In this document: one piece after another, positions 25,924-33,238 of the stretch
Layout of the letters: each line of letters opens with the position of its first letter
Numbering within the stretch: the stretch's first letter is position 1
Assembly (NCBI RefSeq): GCF_001662485.1
Contig: NZ_JMTM01000004.1
Coordinates: 57,802 to 121,801 of the forward strand
Source: Flavobacterium succinicans
GTDB lineage: Bacteria; Bacteroidota; Bacteroidia; Flavobacteriales; Flavobacteriaceae
Direction of reading: 5' to 3'
Length of the DNA: 64,000 bases
Notes under the pieces: model-generated
The model's input: the letters and a program-made list of their open reading frames with translations, nothing else
Told to the model about the DNA's origin: nothing
The model's database searches: none
Translations under genes and position numbers: made by a program

Positions 25924-28110
25924 ATGAAAAATATCTATATAATTCTAATCGTGTTAGTATATCAATTTGCGATTGGTCAACAACAAGAATTGCAACGCGC
26001 TAACATTTTGTTTACTAAAACCTATTATAGTGCCGCAATTCCTTTATTTGAAGAAATAAGCAAAAAAAGACCAACGAATGAAGTGATTCAGAAATTGGGA
26101 GATTGTTATTATTATACGAATCAGTACGATAAAGCAGAAAGTCAATATGCTCTTTTATCGAAAAACAATGCTTTAACTGAAGAGTTTTATTTTAAACATG
26201 CGCAAACTTTAAAAGCCATCGGAAAATATGCTGACGCCACTTCTTTATTGCGCCAATATTATACCAATGCCAATGATGCTGTTGCCATTGTAAAATTAGA
26301 CGAAGGTATTAAACAGCTAAAAAACGTAACCGCATTAGGCGAAAGGTTTGTAATTAAGAATTTGGCTCTAAATACCATGAACTCTGAGTTTGGAGGTGTG
26401 GTTTGGAACGATAATTTTGTATTTGCTGCGGTTAAATTAAAACCAAACCTTTTTGACAAAACCTACAAATGGAACAACGAATCGTATCTTAATTTGGTGA
26501 GTATTCCATTGGCTGACGTCAATTCAAAAGAAGCTTTAGTGAATTATTTTTCTAAAGATTTAAAATCTGCCTTGCATGAATCGAATGCTGTTTTTACAAA
26601 GGATGGAAAAACAATGTATTTTACTAGAAACAATTCAAAAAATGGAAAGAGAGTTAAAAACAGTGCTAAGGTTTCGAATATTCAAATTTTTAGAGCTGAT
26701 TTTGTAAATAATAAATGGACCAATATCCAATCTTTACCATTTAATAGTCCTGAGTATTCCGTAGAGCATCCTGCGCTGAGTCCAGATAATAAAACCTTGT
26801 ATTTTGCTTCAGATATGCCTGGAACTTTGGGATCCTTAGACATTTTTAGCGTCACTATTGAAGGCACAACTTATGGAAAACCTGTAAATCTTGGGAGACA
26901 AATAAACACTGCTAAGAGAGAACAATTTCCATTTGTTTCCAATGATAATAAATTATATTTTTCTTCGAATGGACATGAAGGATATGGTGGTTTAGATATT
27001 TTTGTTTCTGATTTGAGTGCTAGTTTATTAAAAGCTTCGAACGTTGGGCTACCAGTCAATTCTGGTTATGATGATTTTGCTTTTTACATCAATTCAGATT
27101 CAAAAGAAGGCTATTTTAGTTCGGATAGACCCGGTGGAAAAGGAAAAGATGATATATATTCCTTTAAAGAAACCAAAGAGTTACTGATAGAGAATTGCAA
27201 ACAGTATATTGCAGGAACGATTACTGATAAAGATTCGCATCTTGTACTCGAAAATGCGCTCGTGATCCTTAAAAATGCGGATAAAAATGAATTAGAAAGA
27301 GTTACTACTTCGTTAGATGGTAAGTTTAGTTTTACCATTGAATGTGAATCTAAGTATTCTATAGAAGTGACAAAAGAAAACTATACTGAAAATTCTAGAA
27401 ATTTATCGAGCACTGCGGAAAGAAATAAGAGCAATGATGGATCTATGACTATTCGTTCTTTGGAAGCAATCAAAAAAGAACAACAACTTATGATTGACCA
27501 GAAAAAGGCAAATGATTTATTAATCGCACAACAATTGAAAGCGGCTGAACTAGTGGCCTTAGCAAAAAAGAAAAAAGAAGAGGCTATAGCACTCGAAAAT
27601 AAAAAGAAGGAAGATTTGGCAGCCCTTTCTCAATTGAAAAAGGATAAAGAATTAGCAGATAAAGAGGCTACTAAACTTGCAATTGCTAAGAAAAAAGAAA
27701 AAATGGCCGCTATTATTGCAGCAGAAAAAGATGTTGTAAAAGAAAAAGATAGATTAATGATCAAGACGGATCCAATATATTTTGATTATACTATGTGGTA
27801 TATACGAAAAGAATCAAAAAAAATATTGAATCGTGTGGTTGAATTAATGAAGAAATATCCAGAAATGGTAGTAGAAATTGGTTCGCATACTGATAATCGT
27901 GGAAACCAGATATTTAATGCTGAGCTTTCTCAAAAAAGAGCTGATGCTACCAAAGCGTACATAATAGAACAAGGAATTTCTAAAAATAGAATTACGGCAA
28001 AAGGCTATGGTGAATCGGTTCCTATAGTGAAATGTATCCCCGAAGATTCATGTGATGAGGAACAACATGAACTGAACCGAAGAAGCGAATTTGTGATTAA
28101 AAATTTATAA
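25924..28110 (+). CDS. OmpA-family protein with TPR and WD40-like (PD40) repeats
   Basis: A 728-residue envelope protein: signal peptide (about 1-19, AIGQ), TPR-like helices (about 20-130), a PD40 beta-propeller (SVEHPALSPDNKTLYFASD, YFSSDRPGGKGKDDIYSF; about 170-415), a carboxypeptidase-regulatory-like fold (about 425-500), a long Lys/Glu/Ala coiled coil (about 515-605), and a C-terminal OmpA peptidoglycan-binding domain (GSHTDNRGNQIFNAELSQKRA). The architecture is like PorE of the T9SS, which links the outer-membrane apparatus to peptidoglycan. It is the third gene of the secreted CTD protein / SprF operon. A signal-like start and tight spacing support the ATG at 25924. Confidence 0.9.
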   Translation: MKNIYIILIVLVYQFAIGQQQELQRANILFTKTYYSAAIPLFEEISKKRPTNEVIQKLGDCYYYTNQYDKAESQYALLSKNNALTEEFYFKHAQTLKAIGKYADATSLLRQYYTNANDAVAIVKLDEGIKQLKNVTALGERFVIKNLALNTMNSEFGGVVWNDNFVFAAVKLKPNLFDKTYKWNNESYLNLVSIPLADVNSKEALVNYFSKDLKSALHESNAVFTKDGKTMYFTRNNSKNGKRVKNSAKVSNIQIFRADFVNNKWTNIQSLPFNSPEYSVEHPALSPDNKTLYFASDMPGTLGSLDIFSVTIEGTTYGKPVNLGRQINTAKREQFPFVSNDNKLYFSSNGHEGYGGLDIFVSDLSASLLKASNVGLPVNSGYDDFAFYINSDSKEGYFSSDRPGGKGKDDIYSFKETKELLIENCKQYIAGTITDKDSHLVLENALVILKNADKNELERVTTSLDGKFSFTIECESKYSIEVTKENYTENSRNLSSTAERNKSNDGSMTIRSLEAIKKEQQLMIDQKKANDLLIAQQLKAAELVALAKKKKEEAIALENKKKEDLAALSQLKKDKELADKEATKLAIAKKKEKMAAIIAAEKDVVKEKDRLMIKTDPIYFDYTMWYIRKESKKILNRVVELMKKYPEMVVEIGSHTDNRGNQIFNAELSQKRADATKAYIIEQGISKNRITAKGYGESVPIVKCIPEDSCDEEQHELNRRSEFVIKNL

Positions 28111-28213
28111 TAAAAACAGAAATCCTAATTTTTCATTTTAAAAGGAATTGGCTATATAATTGTAAAAAAGAGGAAAAGAATCGATAATATAGGAAATTGG
28201 CTTAGATCTTATG

Positions 28214-28250
28214 ACCCCAAAGTAAAATACTATTTTGGGGTTATTTTTTC
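28214..28250 (+). terminator. terminator after the OmpA gene; left copy of paired hairpin
   Basis: ACCCCAAA (28214-28221) pairs with TTTGGGGT (28234-28241), followed by T residues. A 29-nt stretch, arms plus loop, is repeated with two differences in the same orientation at 33117-33145. Confidence 0.8.
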
Positions 28251-28385
28251 TTTCCCATTTGGATTTTTAGGATGCAATTATTGGTACAAAAAGAAGCTCG
28301 AAAATTCAAACTCATTCGTGTTCAGATTTTTGAAAAGAAACAGGTCAACAAAACCTCTCTAAATTACCCAAAAAAACGAACTCCT

Positions 28386-29030
28386 TTAGATGAAAACAAT
28401 TCTGTTTTTTATAGCATAAAGGACTAATCCAATTCTAGTTTTAATTTCTAATTTTTCAAATAGGGATTCTCTGTAGCCATCGATTGTCTTTGGGCTAAGG
28501 CACATTTCGTTAGCAATTTCCTTGTATGTTTTTTCGCTACATGCCAATTTAATAAAAATGAGTTCTTTTTCTTTTAAGGTGATTTTTTTACTGTCACTAT
28601 CAATTTTATTAATCAAAATAGAGGAAACCAACTCGGTGAAATAATAGCCCTTTTCGATTACCGTAATAATTGCTTCTTGAAAGATTTTTGGACTGGTATC
28701 CTTTAGTAAATATCCTTTGGCTCCATTGGTTATCATTTTTATGATGGTTTCATCGTCATTTTTTACTGAGAGCGCTATAACGTTCAGGTTGGGCTGGTTT
28801 TCCTTTATCCATTTAATGGTGCTTAACCCATCTAAAATGGGCATATTTACATCCAAAAGAACCAAATCGACAATGGTATCGGGGTTTTCCTGAAGATGAT
28901 TGATAAATTCTTTACCATTCTCAAAGCTGTTTACCACTTCAAAATCATCAAAACTATTGATTAAGAGTTTTAAAGATTGAGAAAAGAGGAGATGATCATC
29001 TACAATGATTATTTTATTGGTAGTCTTCAT
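28386..29030 (-). CDS. LuxR/NarL-type response regulator
   Basis: A 214-residue two-component regulator. The receiver domain (about 4-125) has acidic D11/D12, phospho-acceptor D60 (LLDVNMPILDG) and the K in LKDTSP. The C-terminal LuxR helix-turn-helix (about 148-210) includes KTYKEIANEMCLSPKTIDGYRE. It overlaps the kinase gene by 17 nt, so the two are translationally coupled partners. It is the last gene of a four-gene minus-strand operon. A perfect palindrome next to that operon's promoter (30935-30952) is a candidate binding site, which is inference. Confidence 0.93.
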   Translation of the reverse strand: MKTTNKIIIVDDHLLFSQSLKLLINSFDDFEVVNSFENGKEFINHLQENPDTIVDLVLLDVNMPILDGLSTIKWIKENQPNLNVIALSVKNDDETIIKMITNGAKGYLLKDTSPKIFQEAIITVIEKGYYFTELVSSILINKIDSDSKKITLKEKELIFIKLACSEKTYKEIANEMCLSPKTIDGYRESLFEKLEIKTRIGLVLYAIKNRIVFI

Positions 29031-29808
29031 GGTTTGGGGATAAAGGATACATTAACTTAATTGAGGTGCCATTATTGTTGGAATTTATATCTATTGATGC
29101 GCCAATAAGCTGGGCTCTTAGTTTCATATTGTTCAATCCAGAACCAGTAGATAATTCATTGGTATCGTATCCAATTCCGAAATCTGTTAAGGTTAACAGG
29201 AAATAATCTTTTGAAGTTTGAATGGTGATTTCAAAAGTTTCACTATGCGAATGTTTTAAACTATTGTGAATGGCTTCTTGAAAAATACGGTAAATAAATA
29301 ATTCGTGCTCGAAATTTATTGGTGGTGAAAGACCATCCCAGTTCAAGATGCACTTGATTTTTTTTAACTTTTTAATTTTATCTAAATCTAATTGAATCGC
29401 CTCAATAAAATTGTATTGTAAGGTATTTTCTTTATTTATTATTGTTGATAAAATTCTAATTTCATCTAATGCGTTGGCAATAAGGTCTTTCAGATCATTG
29501 AGCTCTTTGGGTTTGACAATCTTTTTTTCATTATGTAGAAATAAATTAAGTTGCATTATGGCCACAGATAAAATTTGACCAATATTATCATGGAGTTCTT
29601 TGCTGATTTCGGATAAGGTTTGATCTTTGATTTCTATCCTTGTTTTTACTAGTTCGGATTGAAAGTAGTGTTTGGACTTCATTTGTTCAATCAAAAAAGA
29701 ATTCTTTTTCTTTGAAAAATAGAAGAACAAAGTCAGTAGTATTACAATTAAAGTAAAGAATACTATACTTAGTGAAATAATTAATAGTTGTATCTCTTTT
29801 CGCTCCAT
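29014..29808 (-). CDS. sensor histidine kinase (HisKA_3 type)
   Basis: A 264-residue kinase with one N-terminal membrane helix (about 7-31), almost no periplasmic domain, then a coiled segment, the HisKA_3 dimerisation motif SKELHDNIGQIL with phospho-acceptor H73, and an HATPase domain with EAIHNSLKHSHS, DFGIGYD and GSGLNNM. The lack of a sensor domain and the 28-nt overlap with the gene for a multi-pass membrane protein just upstream suggest that the membrane protein does the sensing. Its cognate regulator follows. Confidence 0.92.
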   Translation of the reverse strand: MERKEIQLLIISLSIVFFTLIVILLTLFFYFSKKKNSFLIEQMKSKHYFQSELVKTRIEIKDQTLSEISKELHDNIGQILSVAIMQLNLFLHNEKKIVKPKELNDLKDLIANALDEIRILSTIINKENTLQYNFIEAIQLDLDKIKKLKKIKCILNWDGLSPPINFEHELFIYRIFQEAIHNSLKHSHSETFEITIQTSKDYFLLTLTDFGIGYDTNELSTGSGLNNMKLRAQLIGASIDINSNNNGTSIKLMYPLSPNHEDYQ

Positions 29809-30428
29809 AAAAATCCGATGATAAAACAGCTGTTCATTAATAGATTCAATATAAAAAGCACTAGGCTAAATATTGATTCATCATTTTTTATTAAAAACCA
29901 TTTTATGGCCAGCATAAAAGGTAAGAAAGGGACGTGAAAAAGTAAAATTCCAAGGATAAACCAAAAGTAAATGGATTTCTTGAAATTAAGTATTTTTTCG
30001 GAATTAAAGATTTCTACGAAGAAACAACACGATAAAAGCAAAACAAAAATTACACCAAGAGCAAAACTATTGGTTAAAACCGTATCGTTTTGGTATTGAA
30101 AATAGTAAAGGTTAAAAAAGTAGAAAAAATAAAAGAGGATTAAGAAGCTAATAGCAATTCTTTTGCAAGCTAATTTTTGTAAGAGTGCATACAATAATAG
30201 GATGTAGGCACTAAAACTAGCGAGCATATAGAAATTATAAACAGGAAAATTGACTAATCCTGTCCATGAAGTAAAATACTTGCCTATAAATTCTGTTAAA
30301 AACGAGAATACAATGATATACAATACAAATTTAGCTTTATTATTAGGTAATTTATAATAGAATCGAAATCCTACTAAACTTGATAATAAAGCTAAATAAA
30401 TAATATAAAATCTTAAATCTTCAAACAT
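29781..30428 (-). CDS. multi-pass membrane protein, putative sensor partner
   Basis: A 215-residue very hydrophobic protein with about seven predicted membrane segments (for example FYIIYLALLSSLVGF, FYMLASFSAYILLLYALL, LGVIFVLLLSCCFFV, LVLFILNLLMNSCFIIGFLW) and no soluble domain. No named family is recognised from sequence alone. It sits 3 nt after a hypothetical gene and overlaps the kinase start, so it belongs to the same operon and may sense a membrane or lipid cue for the short kinase. This role is inferred from arrangement only. Confidence 0.75.
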   Translation of the reverse strand: MFEDLRFYIIYLALLSSLVGFRFYYKLPNNKAKFVLYIIVFSFLTEFIGKYFTSWTGLVNFPVYNFYMLASFSAYILLLYALLQKLACKRIAISFLILFYFFYFFNLYYFQYQNDTVLTNSFALGVIFVLLLSCCFFVEIFNSEKILNFKKSIYFWFILGILLFHVPFLPFMLAIKWFLIKNDESIFSLVLFILNLLMNSCFIIGFLWSEKRYNY

Positions 30429-30431
30429 CTA

Positions 30432-30860
30432 TTAGTTATAAGTGATTGGAGGAGGGTTACCAATGGAGCCATAGTTTAATGGCGCAATATTCAAGGAATC
30501 ATCACTTTCTGCAGATTTTTCCATTTTGGCTATCTCAGTTGTTTTTTTAATTTTCTTTTTCCCAGTTGGTGCTAAAAAGATTGTGGTTAATCCCGCTTTT
30601 TCAGCATAGGCTTTGTCTTCAGGATAAGCGCCAAAATGAAAACGTATTCCGTCGATTTCGCCTTTTTGCTTTTTTGCTTCAGCTTTGATATAAGCAATAT
30701 AGTTTTCTAATTCCTCGATAGAAAACCAAATAGCATTGGCATCTTCTTTTTTGATCGCTTCTTTAATCAAAGGATATCTGGTCTTGTTGTAATTTTCATT
30801 TAGCAATTTAGCAAATTCCTTCGTAATAAGTTGTTTTGGTTTTCCTTGTTTTTGTTCCAT
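30432..30860 (-). CDS. uncharacterised protein, first gene of two-component operon
   Basis: A 142-residue soluble protein of unknown family. Residues 1-65 are predicted helical (ITKEFAKLLNENYNKTRYPLIKEAIKKEDANAI is read as one helical stretch). EGIDGIRFHFG-like sequence (GEIDGIRFHFGAYPED, about 67-82) and GLTTIFLAPTGKK (about 90-102) look like a small alpha/beta core, and the tail is disordered, with PPPITYN at the end. No signal peptide and no catalytic motif are seen. It leads the operon with the membrane protein, kinase and regulator, and is divergent from the DUF2589 operon. Confidence 0.65.
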   Translation of the reverse strand: MEQKQGKPKQLITKEFAKLLNENYNKTRYPLIKEAIKKEDANAIWFSIEELENYIAYIKAEAKKQKGEIDGIRFHFGAYPEDKAYAEKAGLTTIFLAPTGKKKIKKTTEIAKMEKSAESDDSLNIAPLNYGSIGNPPPITYN

Positions 30861-30905
30861 AATGTTTTTTTAGTTAAGGTTATTTTATAGTAAAAGGTTA
30901 CAATA

Positions 30906-30936
30906 CAAAACTATTTTAATTCTTGAGATAGGACAA
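30906..30936 (-). promoter_or_regulatory. promoter of the two-component operon
   Basis: Read on the minus strand: TTG (complement of 30934-30936), a 20-nt spacer and TAGTTTTG (complement of 30906-30913). It lies 46 nt upstream of the ATG at 30860. Confidence 0.65.
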
Positions 30937-30952
30937 GGGGAAATTTCCCCTT
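30935..30952. promoter_or_regulatory. perfect 18-bp palindrome, candidate operator
   Basis: AAGGGGAAATTTCCCCTT is perfectly self-complementary without a spacer. It overlaps the -33 of the minus-strand promoter and lies 45 bp upstream of the -33 of the plus-strand DUF2589 promoter. A T run on its right means it could also form a terminator hairpin with an AATT loop, but no plus-strand gene lies just upstream, so an operator is more likely. Confidence 0.55.
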
Positions 30953-30997
30953 TTTTTTAGGGTAAATTCAAAACGAAAAATAGGGTGTGTTTACTCT

Positions 30998-31027
30998 TTT
31001 GTGCCAGCTTGTTATGACTCAACTTTG
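30998..31027 (+). promoter_or_regulatory. promoter of the DUF2589 operon
   Basis: TTTG (30998-31001), an 18-nt spacer and CAACTTTG (31020-31027), which differs from TAnnTTTG only at the first base. It leaves a leader of about 85 nt before the ATG at 31117. Confidence 0.55.
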
Positions 31028-31116
31028 TATCAATCCATTTGGTGCACAAAATGGAGAGGTGGAATCTGAAAAACCTTAGTAAGAGAGTAAGAGTTAAATT
31101 TTAAATAATTATAAGT

Positions 31117-31713
31117 ATGTCAAATTTAGTCGCAGAATTAAATAGTTTAGATTTTAGTGTTTACATCGGTGGACCATTGCAAGCAGCTGTTCAAGCGCAA
31201 AACGCAGCCTCTATGGCTCAAGTTAATTTTATTCAATCTATAGGTTTTGAAGAGGGCGCTTCTCCTACTGATCCAAAAAAATTACGTTATGTAGATTTTA
31301 ACTACTCAAAATCAGTTCCAAATCCGGATTATGATGCTACGGCAACAACCGGTCCTAATAGCATTAAGTTTCTTGAGAAAGAAGTAGAAATTAAAGTTCC
31401 GTTCTTGACGATGTTGTCTATTCCAAGTATCAGAATTGAGGAAATGACCATTGATTTCAATGCCAAACTTACTTCTACTGAGACCAAAAGTGTTTCTAGT
31501 GAGTTTGCTGCAAGTGCTGAACTGGGTATTAATTACAAAATTGTCAATTTCAAAGCTTCTGCTTCTTACAAGAGAACTTCGGTTACAGGTTCTAATGTTG
31601 AGAAAACCTATAATCTAGGGGTTCACGTTCGTGCTGTAAATGATGAAATTCCAGCTGGATTGGATCGAATCTTAACTATGCTAGAAGATAGCATTACGAG
31701 TGTAAACGAGTAA
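31117..31713 (+). CDS. DUF2589 domain protein
   Basis: A 198-residue protein matching the DUF2589 pattern: an N-terminal helix with IGGPLQAAVQAQNAASMAQVNFI (about 17-40), a beta segment (YVDFNYSKS), then VPFLTMLSIPSIRIEEMTIDFNAKL (about 92-116) and a C-terminal beta-rich half. There is no signal peptide. The family has no known function. It is first in a three-gene operon, and a stable hairpin between it and the next gene suggests it is the most abundant product. Confidence 0.85.
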   Translation: MSNLVAELNSLDFSVYIGGPLQAAVQAQNAASMAQVNFIQSIGFEEGASPTDPKKLRYVDFNYSKSVPNPDYDATATTGPNSIKFLEKEVEIKVPFLTMLSIPSIRIEEMTIDFNAKLTSTETKSVSSEFAASAELGINYKIVNFKASASYKRTSVTGSNVEKTYNLGVHVRAVNDEIPAGLDRILTMLEDSITSVNE

Positions 31714-31722
31714 CAATTATTA

Positions 31723-31760
31723 AAATAGATTGGCTGTCTTGTTGGGTGGCCAATCTATTT
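31723..31760 (+). other. intercistronic hairpin
   Basis: AAATAGATTGGC (31723-31734) pairs perfectly with GCCAATCTATTT (31749-31760) around a 14-nt loop. It lacks a trailing T run on the plus strand, so it looks more like an mRNA stabiliser or partial terminator between the DUF2589 gene and the next gene than a full terminator. Confidence 0.6.
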
Positions 31761-31775
31761 AAAAAATAAAAAACT

Positions 31776-32480
31776 ATGATAAAATTGAATGATTACCTAG
31801 GAAGTATTGTGGCTAGTTTTACCAATGCTAAAATAATGTCTGACCTTCAAACTGTAAAATTGGCTGAAGAATATGCAAAACACGATTATTTAAAACATTT
31901 TTCAATTCCAAGAATGCGAATTGACGATGTTGAAATGACAATTCCAATTGCCTTAGATGAAATTGAAAACATCTCAAAGCCTCCAGTAATTGGTTTTGAT
32001 AGTCCAAAGATTAACACGTTGGTTTATAGTTTTCTATTAGAAAAATTAGGAGTCTTAAAAATCACAAAAGAACCCGCCAAATTGCTACAAACGGAAACAG
32101 CGAAACAAGTTGGTCTTTTAGAAAAACAAATCAAACTAGCCAATAGTCACGATCCTGTTTCGGGTTTTTCAAAAGAAATCGTAGTATTTTATTTAAGAAT
32201 AATCGAAAAATATGCTTTGGTGAACAAAGAAGTAGTAGCCAAAATGAATATTGATTTGATTAGTAAAGATTTGATTGCTGTTGTAACTAAAGAAATTACT
32301 ATTTATAAAGAAGTTGAAGCTTTGGCCAATCTTAATATTGTTGTTGAGGCCAATAAATTAAGAGAACTTAAGTCTGAAAATTTAATCTTCATTAAATTAA
32401 AAATTTCTGAAAATGGTATGGAGTGGAGTAGATCTGAAAATGCAAATGGAGAAATCGAATCAAAATTATTACCTGAATAG
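31776..32480 (+). CDS. uncharacterised protein, DUF2589-operon partner 1
   Basis: A 234-residue protein without signal peptide. Residues 43-62 (FSIPRMRIDDVEMTIPIALD) resemble the SIPSIRIEEMTIDFNAKL segment of the DUF2589 protein encoded just upstream, so it may be a divergent relative that keeps the same beta element. The rest is mainly helical (about 85-210), ending KLKISENGMEWSRSEN. It is followed after 2 nt by a third unknown gene. Function is unknown. Confidence 0.7.
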   Translation: MIKLNDYLGSIVASFTNAKIMSDLQTVKLAEEYAKHDYLKHFSIPRMRIDDVEMTIPIALDEIENISKPPVIGFDSPKINTLVYSFLLEKLGVLKITKEPAKLLQTETAKQVGLLEKQIKLANSHDPVSGFSKEIVVFYLRIIEKYALVNKEVVAKMNIDLISKDLIAVVTKEITIYKEVEALANLNIVVEANKLRELKSENLIFIKLKISENGMEWSRSENANGEIESKLLPE

Positions 32481-32482
32481 CG

Positions 32483-33034
32483 ATGAAAAAATCAACATTG
32501 AATCTAGTTAGTGTTCTAAAAAACAATTTGTTGGAATTCCCAAAAATAACTAGAAGTCTAGAACATAAGGATCCGTTTTTTGTTGAGAAATTAGGGGTAT
32601 GGATCCAAAAAAACGAAGAAATATTTAGCACGTATTCCATTAGCGAGGTTTCAGAATTGTCGGGATTGTATAGCAAATTGTTGATTCCAAGGTTTTCTGA
32701 TACTAAAAATATTTCTTTCAAGAAAGCGCAATTAAAAGCCGCTTCGGAGATATTATATGATTTACAAAGCTTGGTATTGACCGTTTTGAAACCCTTTGAA
32801 TTGAAAGTGGAGGAGTGTAGAGAATTAGTCAAGCAGATAGTATTGATCATCAGTCAAGCACAAGTGGTAAAGTACGATGCCAATCTACCATTTGAAAATT
32901 TTGTCGATACCATTTGGAAGTTTACCCTGTCGAATGAACAATTAAAGGCGGGAGCAATAAAATTGAAAACGATGTTAATTATGTCCGATATTCAAATGCT
33001 TATTGCAGAGGAAATTAATCTTGAAGATTTTTGA
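32483..33034 (+). CDS. uncharacterised protein, DUF2589-operon partner 2
   Basis: A 183-residue soluble, mainly helical protein with no recognised family, signal peptide or membrane segment. It starts 2 nt after the preceding stop, so it is certainly in the same operon, and ends before a strong hairpin terminator. The leucine-rich helices (LKAASEILYDLQSLVLTVL) suggest an interaction protein. Function is unknown. Confidence 0.65.
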   Translation: MKKSTLNLVSVLKNNLLEFPKITRSLEHKDPFFVEKLGVWIQKNEEIFSTYSISEVSELSGLYSKLLIPRFSDTKNISFKKAQLKAASEILYDLQSLVLTVLKPFELKVEECRELVKQIVLIISQAQVVKYDANLPFENFVDTIWKFTLSNEQLKAGAIKLKTMLIMSDIQMLIAEEINLEDF

Positions 33035-33113
33035 TGGTAATTTAATTTATTTTTATAGAAAAGAATGAAAAAGAAGACACTACGTTACGTTTGTAAAAGT
33101 TATACAACCCCAA

Positions 33114-33158
33114 AATAAAAAACTATTTTGGGGTTGTCTTTTTTTTTTTACAATTTTG
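33114..33158 (+). terminator. terminator of the DUF2589 operon; right copy of paired hairpin
   Basis: A 14-bp perfect stem, ACAACCCCAAAATA (33114-33127) with TATTTTGGGGTTGT (33134-33147), then a long T run. Its core repeats the hairpin at 28214. Confidence 0.9.
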
Positions 33159-33182
33159 ATTTTTTGCTTGCTATTATTGATG

Positions 33183-33216
33183 CAAAAAAAATGAGCCCGA
33201 TATTTTCGAGCTCATT
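33183..33216 (-). terminator. terminator of the BlaI/M56 operon
   Basis: On the minus strand AATGAGC-T-CGA pairs with TCG-G-GCTCATT, followed by eight T. It lies just after the M56 stop at 33239. Confidence 0.8.
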
Positions 33217-33238
33217 GATGAAGAATAGCATGATTTTG

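Noticed and set aside
28272..28427. 51-codon plus-strand ORF after the OmpA terminator
   Set aside because: It overlaps the end of the response-regulator gene in antisense and has no promoter or family.
30935..30960. Simple rho-independent terminator
   Set aside because: No plus-strand gene lies directly upstream; its position at the -33 of the divergent promoter favours an operator.
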